NCBI RefSeq assembly: GCF_030052815.1
Contig: NC_079507.1
Span: forward strand, 58,965,119 to 59,029,118
DNA from: Hevea brasiliensis
Lineage: Eukaryota > Streptophyta > Magnoliopsida > Malpighiales > Euphorbiaceae
Reading direction: 5' to 3'
DNA: 64,000 bases
In this document: one piece after another, positions 24,108-37,242 of the stretch
Numbering within the stretch: the first letter of the stretch is position 1
Layout: each line of letters opens with the position of its first letter
The notes under the pieces: model-generated
The model's database searches: none
Told to the model about the DNA's origin: nothing
Seen by the model: the letters and a program-made list of their open reading frames with translations, nothing else
Position numbers and translations under genes: made by a program

Positions 24108-27100
24108 TGTCACACCTTATCCCTTTGTAAGGCATAACATGATCCCGTAGAATACCTAATCAACTACTGAACTTCACTTACCGATAACTCATTAAGTACC
24201 CTACAAGGGATTTTAAAAACCATTTTCTTACTTTTTGAAAGTGGTGAGCTTTTTAGTAAGAATTAAAAACATTTAATTGAAGTTTCAAAACTAGTAAAAA
24301 TTTTTGTCTATTTCTATTTGTCCGTAAATTTTGAAAAAATTTCGACAGAGTGCCGTCTATATTTTGAGAAAACAGTTCTTCAAAAACCTATAAAAAGCAC
24401 CTCAAATATTTATTTTCACAACTTCCAACCACTAAAATAACATAATTCATCATAATGCAATTCAAGTCCACAATTCAATGAAAATTTGTCATTTCAAAAT
24501 ATCTCATCAATTCATTCACATTGCATTTAATATTTAATTTACAAATACATATCTTAATTTACAAAAAGAAAATCCGAAATACTATATTACAATTTACTGT
24601 ACAACTGCTCAACTTTACATTAATACATATGACATTACAATATTTACATCAAAATAACTACAAGGGTATAAATAAATACCCGTACCAAAAAGGTCGACGT
24701 AGTCCTCTATCTCAATAGCAGCTCACTCTGCTGCTTTCTCCTTGCCCTTATCTGTGACAGCAAAATAAGCTATCACTGAGTATAAAAATACTAAATGGTA
24801 CACAATAAAAATTTGAAATGCAGTACATAAAACATTCATTGATAAATCACAATTTAAATATTTCACAAATAATCAAAACTCATTATAGCATAATTTTGGT
24901 CAAATAATTTAATAAACACAGTATTGCCAATTCATACACAACTTAAGCCATGACATAAAATTTTCGATCAATGCTGCGTTGTACACCACGACAAAACAAT
25001 CTATAACCCCACTAATCGAAATCAATGAGGGAGGTGGCTAGTTAGCTAATGAGTACTCATCCGATCTATAACCTCAACTGGTAAGCCAGAGATGGAGGAA
25101 AATAAATGATCTCAACCCCATAGATAGAGGAGGAATAATGTGATACTGTCATGCTAAGTGTGAACACAAAATCAATTCAAAACAAAGTACTCAAATAATT
25201 TAGAAAAGATCCCAAATAATTTCTAAAGTCATTTTTGCAGTCACAAAATGGCAACACAATTTATAAACAGCACAGCGATTTCATAAAGCATAATAATTCA
25301 ACTTTTCACTTAGAAAATAATTGTATAAATTTATTGTGCACAAACCTGACATGAGTCGCCTCAAAGCCTTGACTCAGTCCCTTAGACTTTCCGGGTCTTT
25401 TTCAGCTAAAACACACAATTTACAGTATTTCAGTATCTTGTCTCACAATAAATCCAATAATTAAATTCATATATGCTCAATTATCGTCCCAATATGCTTA
25501 AACTTACGTTCTTAGAAATTTTTGGGGTTACTATTCATGGCACTATTCCAGTCAATTTGTTGACTTTCTAATGCTTAATAGGTATGGAAATTTCAATTTC
25601 ACCCACATACCACATTTTGGTTACCTAACTTATTGGTTTTGGTTGTTTTCCTCAAATCTTAAGTCTCTTAGGTAAAATTCCAAAATTTCATATTTGGTGC
25701 CCTGTTTTATACTATTCCATTGGTCATGTTGCTGTGGTAATTTGGCTAAGTTCTCTTCATAGAAGTTGTTCCTTATTGTCTTAACTTTATTTTCCTTTTT
25801 GAATCACTCCATTTGGAGTTTTGTAGCCTAAGTTATAGCCATTTGAACATGGCTGGCCGGATTTGGTTTTACCCAGAATTCTGGGCATTCACTGGATAAT
25901 GGTAATTTTTGTGGGTTGATTACAGGTGGCTTTTCAAATAGGTTATGGTCAAAATTTGGATTTTTTTTCTTCATGAAAATTGTAGGGCTATGTCTCAGCT
26001 TTCTATAGGTAAAATTTTAGGTCATTTAGACCTTCCTAGACCAAGTTATGGTCATTTACGTAACTATTGTTCATTTGGTCATTTTTGTACAAGTCAGTTT
26101 GCCAATTCCAAATTTGGCCTAATTGTTCACTAAGTTATGGTCACTTTCTAGGCATGATTCCCAAATGAAAAATGTGTCATTTTGTGTCTAGTTTCATTCC
26201 CAATTGGCCTCATACCAATTGGGTTGGTAAATTTTCAGTTTTGATCTATGAAAGGGACTTAGGTCAAGCTGCCTGTAGATTGACCATCACCAATCTGAAT
26301 TGAAACTTGGTTCCAACAATTCATACACACTACAAATAGTCATAATTGACCATTTCTAAACTCAAATAAGGTCAATAACATCATTTGGCGAATTCTCAAA
26401 TTTTTTTTCAATTTTTCCCAATCTCTAAACCCTAGTTACATACATTTTAACTCTAATGCAAATTTAAAGTGTATATTCATGATTTATACACTTAATTCAC
26501 TACAAATAACTATTCAAGACCATCAAACTCATTCATATCAAACCCTAACCCTAGCTGGATGAATTTCATATTTGGTCCCTCAACAATTATTTTCTTTTGA
26601 TTTTAAGTTAATACATACAAATAAGAAACCAAAATTTTCAAAGTAAATTGCTTACCTCCACTTGAATTTCAATTCTTCAATTTCACTCCCTTATTCCCTT
26701 TCTTTCCTTCTTTAATCTCTTTCTCAAGTTGATCTAACAAGTTTTTATGGAAGAATTTGGGGCAAGGTAGGGTTAAGTTGGGTGAACTTAAGCTTGAGAT
26801 CAAGCTTCCATGGTGGTTTTATAATGGAGAGGGAGAGAGAGAGCTTAGCCGGCTAAAAAAGAAGAAATGAAATGATGTATTTTTTTTTTCTTTTCTTTGT
26901 TTTATGTATAATTATCTTAAGTTTTACTTAGTCAAAATTTGCAATAAATTAAAATCATTTATGATGTCATGGTGTGGTCACTTGGATGATGTAATAAACT
27001 TTTCTCTCTTTTTTTTGAATTTTTCATCTTAATTTTTTCTTTAGTTCTTTAATTTAATTCTCGATCCCAAAAATTTTGTTTCTCTGATTTTATTAGACAG

Positions 27101-27547
27101 TTAGGTCAGGAGTCAGCTCCATGGGTGAATTGACCAAATTGCCCCTAGCTAGTTCAATCAGGTTTGCAAGTTATTCAATATTTCTTTTGGATCACTGACC
27201 TAATTATTTGACCTACTTAACAATTTTTTTTCATGATTTTCTCCTTTTCACTGTGTTCGTAATAGTCCTAAGGACAGAAACGTCACATTTTACGGTTCGA
27301 AATTTGAGTTTAGACTGACCTCACAGTCATTCCCGAGAAGGTCACCCATCGCTGTGACTCCCGGCTCATTTAAATTTTTGTGTTCTGTTTTTCTTCTTTA
27401 TACTTAACTATTTGGCAATTACTAATTATTTGTGTTCAGGGCTTAACTAGGTGTCTTAGACATGGTTCTAATTCTCTTAATTGTCCAGACCGACACCGGT
27501 CACCAGAATAGTAAAATATACCAGGCTATGCAAATAGGGGTGTTACA
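24108..27547 (-). mobile_element. Gypsy #3 3' LTR
   Basis: Same sequence as 32428-35882 apart from scattered substitutions and small indels. Its inner end is followed at 27548 by a pyrimidine-rich tract that is the polypurine tract on the element strand. Confidence 0.93.
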
Positions 27548-27562
27548 ATTCTCCCCCCTTAA
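27548..27562 (-). other. Gypsy #3 polypurine tract
   Basis: On the minus strand AAGGGGGGAGAAT stands directly before TGTAACACC, the start of the 3' LTR. It is the expected primer for second-strand synthesis. Confidence 0.8.
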
Positions 27563-27593
27563 AATAAATTTCGTCTTGAAATTTTATCTGGTA

Positions 27594-30500
27594 TCATTCT
27601 CTAAACAGCTGTGGGTGCTGTCTCCTCATGTCCTCCTCTCGTTCCCAAGTAGCCTCCTGGCCCGAATGATGGTTCCACAGCACTTTCACTAATGGTATCT
27701 GCTTGTTTTGTGGCTGCTTCACCTCATAAGCCAGAATCTCTATGGGTTCTTCTTCATATGTGAGGTCTGGATTGACTTCAATTTCTTCCATTGGTAGTAT
27801 GTGAGATAGATCTGATCGATACCTCCTCAACATAGATACATGGAAGACGTTATGTATCTTCTCCAACTCTGGAGGTAGTGCCAAGCGATATGCCAAAGGA
27901 CCCACTCTCTCTAGAACCTCATATGGCTCGATGAAATAAGGACTCAGTTTCCCCTTTCTACCAAATCTCATAATCTTCTTCAAAGGGGAAACCTTGAGGA
28001 ATACTTTGTCACCCACTGAATACTCAATATCCCTTCTCTTCAAATCAATATAGGACTTCTGATGGTCTGATGCAGTCTTAAATCGATCTCTGATCAATTT
28101 GATTTTCTCTTTAGTTTGCTGAACAATTTCTGGCCCAATCATCTTTCTTTCACCTACCTCATCCCAACACAACGGGTTCTACATTTTCTGCCATACAAAG
28201 CTTCATATGGAGGCATCCCAATGCTTGAATGGTAGCTGTTGTTGTAAGGAAACTCAATCAAAGGCAAGTGTGTATCCCAACTACCCTCAAACTCAATCAC
28301 ACAAGCCCGTAACATGTCCTCCAAAATCTGAATTATCCTTTTAGACTGGCCATCTGTCTATGGGTGGAATGCCGTACTGAAGTTCAATCTAGTTCCTAGG
28401 GATCTCTGAAGATTACCATAGAATCTAGAAGTAAACCTAGGATCTCTGTCTAATACAATGGATACTGGCACTTTATGCAGTCTTACTATTTCATCAATGT
28501 ACAACTTGGCCAATCTTTCCAGGCTATAGTCCATCCGTACTGGTAGAAAATGAGCAGACTTGATCAGTCTGTCAACTATAACCCATATTGCATCATGACT
28601 CTTTTGTGTTCTCGGAAGGCCCATCACAAAATCCATAGTTATTCTCTCCCATTTCCATTCCGGTACTAGTAATGGATGTAACAAACCAGCTGTTACTTGA
28701 TGCTCTGCCTTTACTTGCTGACAAGTTAGGCATTTGGAAACAAATTCTGCTACATTTCTTTTCATACCCATCCACCAGTAATGCTCTTTCAGTCCTCTAT
28801 ACATTTTTGTACCATCAGGGTGCATAGCAAAAGGAGACTCATGTGCTTCCTTCAAAATGATCTGTCTCAAGTCAACATTATTAGGAATGCACATTCTGCC
28901 CTGGTGTAGCAATAGACTGTCATCTCTCACTGAGAATTCTGGTTTCTTACCCTGTCTAACTTCTTCTAATAACTTCTGATACTTTTGATCATTCTAAGCA
29001 GCCATTATGATCTGGTCAATCAACACTGGCTGTGCATGCCATGTAACTGTTGTCTGCCCCTCATCATTAATCTCTAAGCTGGCATGCAATGATCTCAACT
29101 TATGTACCATAGACAAATGAGAAACTCTGAGACTTACCATAGTCTTGCGACTTAAGGTGGCAGCCACCACATTTGCTTTCCCTGGCTGATAATTTATCAG
29201 ACAATTATAGTCTTTTATCAACTCTAACCATCTCCTCTGTCTCAAATTCAACTCCTTCTGAGTACCCAGATACTTCAAACTCTTATGATCTGTGTAAATG
29301 TAGCATTTCTCCCCATATAAATAGTGTCTCCAAATCTTAAGAGCGAACACAATAGCTGCTAGCTCGAAGTCATGTGTCGGATAATTTCTCTTATGAGGTT
29401 TCAGTTGGCGTGATGCATATGCAATGACATTCCGATCTTGCATCAGTACACAACCTAACCCATTATGAGAAGCATCGCTATATGCTGTGTATTCTTTACT
29501 CGGGGTAGGTAAAGTCAGGACTGGAGCCTCAGCCAAACACCTCTTCAATTCATCAAAAGTTTGCTGGCATATTATCCGTCCACTGAAATTTCACATCTTT
29601 TTGAAGTAATTTGGTCAATGGAGATGCCAACATGGAGAACCCTTTCACAAATCGGTGGTAGTATCCAGCTAAACTCAGAAAACTGTGAATCTCTGTGATA
29701 TTTCTGGGTGGCTTCCAATTAAGGATAGCTTCTATCTTGCTGGGATCTACCTTAATACCTTCTGCTGATACTATATGCCCAAAAAGGATATCCCCTTCAA
29801 CCAAAATTCACATTTTGATAGTTTTGCATATAGCTATTTCTCCCTCAAAGTCTACAGTACAATGTGCAGGTGTCTATCATGCTCCTTTGCACTCCTCGAA
29901 TAAACCAATATATCATCTATGAATACCACAACAAACTGGTCGAGGTATGGTCTGAAGATAGTGTTCATCAGATCCATAAAAGCAGTCGGAGCATTAGTTA
30001 ACCCGAATGGCATAACCAAGAACTCATAATGGCCATAACTGGTTCTAAAAGCAGTTTTAGGAATACTCTGCTCTTGTACTTTCAGCTAATAATAACCTGA
30101 TCTCAGGTCAATTTTGGAGAACACAGCTGCACCCCTTAACTTATCAAACAAATCATCAATGCGGGGCAATGGGTATCTATTCTTTATTGTCACCTTATTC
30201 AACTGCCGATAGTTGATACATAAGTGGAGAGTGCCATCCTTCTTCTTGACAAACAACACTGGTGCTCCCCAAGGTGATACATTAGGGCGGATAAAGCCCT
30301 TGTCAAGTAGCTCTTGCAACTGCACTTTTAACTTTTTCAATTCTGCTGGTGCCATTCTATATGGTGTTATAGAGATTGGGTCCACACCAAGCATAATATT
30401 AATCTCAAACTGCACCTCTCTTTCTGGAGGTAATCCTAGCAATTCATCAGGAAGTACATCCGGAAAGTCACATACAGTAGGGATGTTTCTCAATGCTGGA

Positions 30501-32238
30501 CTCCCCACTTAGGTGTCTATCACATGCGCTAAGTATGCTTCACACCCCTTTCTGATCATTCTTCTGGCTAGTGCAGCCGAAATGATGTTTGATGGCAGTA
30601 ACTACCTCTCCCCATGTATTACCACATCACCGTATAGAGGGAGATCAAAAGTGACTATCTTCAGTCTACAGTCAATCATCGCGTGATGCCTGGCTAACCA
30701 ATCCATGCCCAAGATGATATCATAATCTCTGAAGGGCATTTCAATCAAATCTGATAGAAAAACATGTCCTTGGATCACTAAATGATAGTTTCTATAGATT
30801 CTATTGACCCTAACCTCCTGACCTAATGCACTAGTTACTAGAACATCATAGTCCATTTGTACACACTGAACAGCAGTAGAACACATCACACTAGCACTGA
30901 CATATGAATGTGTGGAGCTAGGATCAAACAACACATATGCATCTTGGTCAAGGATAGAGAAAATACCAGCTACTACATCTGATGTTTCAGCCTCCTCTCT
31001 CTGTCTCATGGTATAGACTCTAGCTGGTGCACCACTTGGTTCTGGCTGGTTACAGTACTCAGACTTCCAGGAGTACTACCAGGACCCCTACCTCTGCCTC
31101 GACCTCGACTAGCTGGCTGTGACCCTCTAGGTGTAGAGACTTGGGTTGATCCCTCAGATGTGGCAGGAGGTCGAGATCAGCGCGAACTAGTACAATCCTT
31201 AGCAAAATGTCCACTCCCTTCACAGTCAAAACATGCATCGGTGGCCTTGAAACACACCCCACTGTGTGTTCTACCACAAGTCTCACACTGCTGGACTAAT
31301 AAAGCTCCTCGAGATGCCTGCTGGGTCTGCTGACTAGACCGGGGTGGTCTTTGGCCAGGGAATCTACCTCTGCCAGATCTGTGAGAGCTGGATCCCCCAA
31401 ACTATTTCCTCTTCCTAGAACCACTCTCAGTAGTCTGGTCCATAGCCTTTTCAGTCTTTTCTTTCTCTTGAGTGCCCTTCTTCACTGCCCCTTCTGATTC
31501 TATCTTTTCCAGTTCTAGGGCTTGTGAAATCAGCTCAGAAAAATTCTGGTGTCTGAATCCCACAACTTGCATTCTTAAGCTATGCCTCAACCCAGCTTCA
31601 AACCTCTTACATCTGTCTCTGAGGGTGGAGACTAAGCTTCCAGCATAGTGACTTAGCTTTGAAAAGTCCCGCTCATACTCTGCTATTATTCTGTCCCCTT
31701 GTTTCAAGCTCAAGAATTCTTGCAATTTCATATTTACATAAGCAACGGGAACCCATTTCTGCCTGAATTCCCTCAGGAAGTCTATCCACGTCAGCACAGG
31801 TAGCTCAACTAGGCTGTGAGGGATGGTCTTCCATCATTCATAGGCATCCCCTTGCAAAAGAGATACTGAATATTCAAATTTTAATTCTTCTGCAGACTGT
31901 AGTTTTCTAAATACCCTTTCCATCCGTTCTAGCCACTGTTCTGCCTCCAGTGGATCCACAGTGCCCTTAAACTCGGTAGCCCCAAATTTCATTAGTTTTT
32001 TATATTGTCGAGCTGGGGGCTGTGGTTGTACTGCAGGTGCTTGCATCTGAATTTGGGGTGGCACATTTCCCGTCATTTGTTGAAAAAATGCAGTCATCTA
32101 CTGTGCAAACTGAGCAAGAAACTGCGGTGCTAGAGTAGGAGCTGGAGTGGCTAATCTACTCACATTCTGAAGTGCTGAGGCTTCTTCTCAGACCTCAACC
32201 TCTATAGATTGCTCCACGGAATGATCTCCCTCTTCCAT
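27594..32238 (-). pseudogene. Gypsy #3 gag-pol polyprotein remnant
   Basis: On the minus strand the gag ATG is at 32238-32236, with stops at codons 17 and 47; gag continues to about 31402 (FLSLKQGDRIIAEYE block). The CCHC knuckle CFDCEGSGHFAKDC lies near 31200-31240. Protease: VLFDPSSTHSYVS at about 30920, where the usual D-(P/S)-G reads D-P-S. Reverse transcriptase: 30508 downwards with [17 protein letters not shown], intact [10 protein letters not shown] near 29910, and several stops between. RNase [18 protein letters not shown] near 29490 and [12 protein letters not shown] near 29300; the usual VVADALSRK reads VVAATLSRK. Integrase: zinc-binding part CLTCQQVKAEH near 28720 and core from about 28650. 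C-terminus: VKVLWNHHSGQEATWEREED (about 27680), a chromodomain-like end typical of Tekay/Del. Inactive because of stops and frameshifts. Confidence 0.92.
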
Positions 32239-32407
32239 TCCGTTTTCAAAAATTTCCTACTTCCTGAGATCAAATACAAGGGGGTTAACCTCCGTTAGAG
32301 CATATTCATGATATAAATATGTCATATGTGTCAATTAAAGACAATTGAGCAGTTGTACTTATCAAAGAAATATTCACATACATAGTCAAAATTCATTGCA
32401 AAACCAT

Positions 32408-32419
32408 GCTCTGATATCA
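32408..32419 (-). other. Gypsy #3 primer binding site (initiator Met tRNA type)
   Basis: The minus strand reads TGATATCAGAGC, one base off the common plant TGGTATCAGAGC that pairs with the 3' end of initiator methionine tRNA. It stands 8 bases inside the 5' LTR end. Confidence 0.8.
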
Positions 32420-32427
32420 CTAAAACA

Positions 32428-35400
32428 TGTCACACCTTATCCCTCTGTAAGGCATAATATGATCCCGTAGAATACCTAATGAACTACCGAACTTCACCTA
32501 CCGATAACTCATTAAGTATCCTACAAGAGATTTTAAAAACCATTTTCTTACTTTTTGGAAGTGGTGAGCTTTTTAGTAGGAATTAAAAATATTTAATTGA
32601 AGTTTCAAAACTAGTAAAAATTTTTGTACATTTTTATTTGTCTGCAAATTTTGAAAAAATTTCAGCAGAATGTCGTCTATATTTTGAGAAAACAATTCTT
32701 CAAAAACTTGTAAAAAGCACTTTCAATATTTGTTTTCACAACTTCCAACCACCAAAAAAATATAGTTCATCATAATGCAATTCAAGTCCACAATTCAATC
32801 AAAATTTGTCATTTCAAAATATCTCATCAATTCATTCACATTACATTTAATATTTAATTTATAAATACATATCTTAATTTACAAAAAGAAAATCCGAAAT
32901 ACTATATTACAATTTACTGTACAACTGCTCAACTTTACATTAATACATATGACATTATAATATTTACATAAAAATAACTACAAGGGTATAAATAAATACC
33001 CGTATCAAAAAGGTCAAAGTAGTCCTTTATGTCAATAGCAGCTCACTCTGCTGCTTTCTCCTTGCCTTTATTTGCGACAGCAAAATGAGCTATCGCTAAC
33101 TATAAAAATACTCAGTGGTACACAATAAAAATTCGAAATGCAGTACATAAAATATTCATTGATAAATCACAATTTAAATATTTCAAAAATTATCAAAACT
33201 CATTATAGCACAATTTTGATCAAATAATTTAATAAAGATAGTGTTGCCAATTCATACACAACTTAAGCCGTGACACAAAATTTCCAATCAATGCCGCGTT
33301 GTACACCACGACAAAGCAATCTACAACCCCACTAATCGAAATCAATAAGAGAGGTGGTTAGCTAGCTAATGAGTACTCATCCAATCTACAACTTCAACTA
33401 GTAAGCCAGAGAAGGAGGAAAATAAACGATCTCAACCCCATAGATGGAGGAAGAATAATGTGATACTATCATGCTAAGTGTGAACACAAAATCAATTCAA
33501 AACAAAGTACTCAAATAATTTAGAAAAGATCCCAAATAATTTTCAAAGTCATTTTTGCAGTCACAAAATGGCAACACAACTTATAAACAGCACAGCGATT
33601 TCATAAAGCATAACAATTCAACTTTTCACTTAGAAAATAATTGCATAAATTTATTGTACACAAACCTGACGTGAGACGCCTCTAAGTCTTGACTCAGTCC
33701 CTTAGACTTTTTGAGTCTTTTGTAGCTGAAATACACAATTGATAGTGTTTCAGTATCTTATCTCATAATAAATCCAATAATTAAATTCATATATGCTCAA
33801 TTATCGCCCCAATATGCTTAAACTTATGTTCTTGGAAATTTTCATGTCGGGGTTACTATTCATGGCACTATTCAAGTCAATTTGTTGACTTTCTAATGCT
33901 TAATAGGTATGGGAATTTCAATTTCACCAACATACCACATTTTGGTTACCTAACTTAATGGTTTTGGTTGTTTTCCTCAAATCTTAAGTTTCTTAGATGA
34001 AATTCCAAATTTTTAAATTTGGTGCCCTGTATTGTACTGTTCCATTGGTCATATTGCTATGATAATTTGGCTAAGTTTTCTTCATAGAAGTTGTTCCTTA
34101 TTGCCTTAACTTTATTTCCCTTTTTGAATCACTCCATTTTTTGTAGCCTAAGTTATAGCCATTTGAACATGGCTGGCAGGATTTGATTTTACCTAGAATT
34201 TTAGGCATTTACTAGATAATAGTAGTTTTTGTGGGTTAATTACAGGTGGCTTTTCAAACAGGTTATGGTCAAAATTTAGGTTTGTTTTCTTAATGAAAGT
34301 TGTAGGGCTATGTCTCAGCTTTCTACCGGTAAAATTTCAGGTCATTTGGACCTTCTTACACCAAGTTATGGTCATTTACGTAACTACTATTCATTTGATC
34401 ATTTTTGTACAGGTCAGTTTGCCAATTCTAAATTTAGCCTAATTGTTCACTAAGTTATGGTCACTTTATGGGCATAATTCCTTAATAAAAAATGTGCCAT
34501 TTTGTGTCTAGTTTCATTCTCAATTAGCCTCATACCAATTGGGTTGGTAAATTTTCAGTTTTGGTCCTGAAAGGGACCTAGGTCAAGCGGCCTGTAGATC
34601 GACCCTCACCAATCCGAATTGGAACTTGGTTCCAACAATTCATACACACTACAAATGGTCACAATTGACCATTTCTCAACTCAAATAAAGTCAACAATAT
34701 CATTTGGCTAATTCTCAAATTTTTCTTTAATTTTTCATAATCTCCAAACCCTAGTTACATTCATTTCAACTCTAATGTAAATTTAAAGTGTATATTCATG
34801 ATTTATACACTTAATTCACTACAAATAACCATTCAAGACCATCAAACTCATTCATATCAAACCCTAACCCTAGCTAGACGAATTTCATGTTTGGTCCCTC
34901 AACAATTGTTTTCTTTTGATTTTAAGTTAATATCTAAGTTACTTGAGCTAAACATACAAATAAGAAACCAAAATTTTCAAAGTAAATTGCTTACCTCCAC
35001 TTGAATTTCAATTATTCAATTTCACTCCCTTATTCCCTTTCTTTCCTTCTTCAATCTCTTTCTAAAGTTGATCTAACAAGTTTTTATGGAAGAATTTGGG
35101 GCAAGGTAGGGTTAAGTTGGGTGAACTCAAGCTTGAGATCAAGCTTCTATGGTGGTTTTGTAATGGAGAGGGAGAGAGAGAGCTTAGCCGGCCAAAGAAG
35201 AAGAAATGAAATGATGTATTTTTTTTTCTTTGTTTTATGTATAATTATCTTAAGTTTTACTTAGTCAAAATTTGCAATAAATTAAAATCATTTATGATGT
35301 CATGGTGGGGTCACTTGGATGATGTAATAAATTTTTCTCTTTTTTTTTTTTGAATTTTTCATCTTAATTTTTTCTTTAGTTCTTTAATTTAATTCTTGAT

Positions 35401-35882
35401 CCCAAAAATTTCGTTTATCTGATTTTATTGGACAGTTAGGTCAGGAGTCAGCTCCAGGAGTGAATTGACCAAATTGCCCCTCGCTAATTCAATCCAATTT
35501 GCAAGTTATTTGATATTTCTTCCGGATCCCTGACCTAATTATTTGACCTACTTAACAATTCTTTTTCGTGATTTTCTCCTTTCCACTGTGTTTGCAATAG
35601 TCCTAAGGACCGCAACGTCACATTTTACGGTTCAAAATTTGAGTTTAGACTGACCTCGCAGTCATTCCTGAGAAGGTCACCCATCGCTGTGACTTCCGGC
35701 TCATTTAAATTTTTATGTTCTCTTTTTCTTCTTTATACTTAACTATTTGGCAATTACTAATTATTTGTGTTCAGGTCTTAACTAGGTGTCTTAGACATGG
35801 TTCTAATTCTCTTAATTGTTCGGACCGACACCGGTCACCAGAATAGTAAAATATACCATGCTATGCAAATAGGGGTGTTACA
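32428..35882 (-). mobile_element. Gypsy #3 5' LTR
   Basis: This LTR is 3455 bases long and the partner of 24108-27547. The two begin and end identically and share the same internal landmarks, such as the GGGAGAGAGAGAGCTTAGCC block (26829 against 35169). Confidence 0.93.
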
Positions 35883-37242
35883 GGCTATGTAATATTGCTG
35901 AGATGTGGGCCTAAGGCCTTTGGTTATAGAAGTGTTATTTGAGCTACCTTGCAAGTTGGGTAAGTCCTAGGTACAGAAAAAACTCTGTCAAATTTTTGGC
36001 ATAAATTATAGTGTCTTTTGACTCTTTAAAATCTTATTTTGTATTAGTGCTAATAAATTTCATAATATAATTATTTAGGTGATCAGAGTCAGTCTTCTTT
36101 CTCCGCCCAGCTGCCACAGTAATTACTAGTTGATTTGTGAGTAAGTATTAATTTTATTTATAATTTTAATATTATTATATATTCAAGGCATGTCCATCCA
36201 TTCACTTATAAATATATGTCTATAGCTAAATTTTAGGTATGGTTTATATTGCATCTTTAATTGACAAACTTGTTGTGAGTGTCACCTTAAAGTAATTTGG
36301 AGCTCTCTGTGTGTGTCAGCGTGCGTATGGTGTGATATTGGATATGGGCAGGACGGGTAGAACGACTGGAGCTTGACTCGCTAGGATCCGATCCTTTTTG
36401 TAGATAAGTCGGGGTGAGTATGGCTTTGAGTTGATATCGTTGACCCCCGCATTTGTATTATTAAGAGAAAGTTCAGCTCGAGTTGATCTCGCTGGTAGAT
36501 ATTAGATTAAAAGAGCTATATAGGGAATCAATTCCCATACTTATATTCAGTGATGTGACACACCGATGTGTGAGTGCTCCAAATTATCTTTTGTGTGAGT
36601 ATTGTTCGAATTTGATTGAATATGCTTGTATATATTGCATTTTATACTTAGGGATGCATTAGCCTTAGATAATTATAGAAATTATATTGAAAATTAATAT
36701 CTTACTCTATGAGTCGAATACTCACTTCTATTCAACTATTTTTTCTCAGGTGATAGGAGGATTTTTTGATATTAACCTGCTTCGTTTTTCACAGGTTTAC
36801 CAGTAGCGTTTAATTGTATTTTTCCTTTTTTTTTTTAATATAGAACCTCCGCATGTGTTAGTAGTGTTTTAATCTTATTGGGATTATAATAATCTATTTC
36901 TTTTGAAATTGTAAACCTATTATATGGATATGTTGAAATGTATGAGATGAGTATCCACTTTGGATGAGGGAGCTGAGCTCTCATTTGATTATTTATTGTT
37001 TTGAGGATTGTGAGGGTGAGCTGAGCTCTCCAAGTTGAGTTATTTTTGTGTTTAAAGGTCGAGTGAGTTAATACTCCCCATTTGATAGTCCAATATATGG
37101 TCAACTCTGTCCGTTTAAATTCTTGAATTTGGACTACAGTTATGGGGCCTTATGGTTAGACTGGGGATAGTTAGACTTACTACAAAATTTGAGAGCCTTA
37201 TGCTGACTCAAGTCTAGTGCTGGTCTGGCTTGGGTCATGACA

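Larger units (their letters stand above)
24108..35882 (-). mobile_element. Gypsy #3, full-length Tekay/Del-like chromovirus, nested in the gypsy #2 LTR
   Basis: Two LTRs in the same orientation (24108-27547 and 32428-35882) flank a 4.9-kb internal part that codes on the minus strand. On the plus strand the LTRs start TGTCACACC and end GGTGTTACA, so on the element's own strand they run TGTAACACC...GGTGTGACA. A primer binding site, a polypurine tract and a GGCTG/GGCTA target duplication are all in place. The polyprotein order is gag, CCHC knuckle, protease, reverse transcriptase, RNase H, integrase and a chromodomain-like C-terminus. The frame is broken in many places, so the copy is dead. In a hand count over the first 340 bases the LTRs differ at roughly 25-30 positions, mostly transitions, so the insertion is not recent. 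Confidence 0.93.
16185..37242 (+). mobile_element. Gypsy #2, complete insertion unit including nested gypsy #3
   Basis: The left LTR starts at 16185, the coding region lies at about 18690-22730, the polypurine tract (AAGGAGGAAGAA) at about 22751-22762, and the right LTR starts at 22763 and ends GGGTCATGACA at 37242. CTAAA flanks both outer ends. The right LTR is split by gypsy #3 (24108-35882). Without the nested element the unit is about 9.3 kb. The domain order (protease, reverse transcriptase, integrase) and the C-terminal chromodomain-like remnant suggest a chromovirus of the Tekay/Del type. Confidence 0.9.
22763..37242 (+). mobile_element. Gypsy #2 3' LTR, interrupted by gypsy #3
   Basis: The two pieces, 22763-24107 and 35888-37242, join into about 2.7 kb that aligns with the left LTR. 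The sequence at the break (AAGGGGCTG, then TGTAATATTGCTGAGATG) matches the uninterrupted left LTR near 17500-17525. The outer end GGGTCATGACA at 37242 is followed by CTAAA. Confidence 0.88.

Noticed and set aside
1..37242. Host genes among the left-hand repeats
   Set aside because: Every recognisable protein piece there is gag, protease, reverse transcriptase, RNase H, integrase or the Transposase_28-like protein; nothing like a cellular gene was found.
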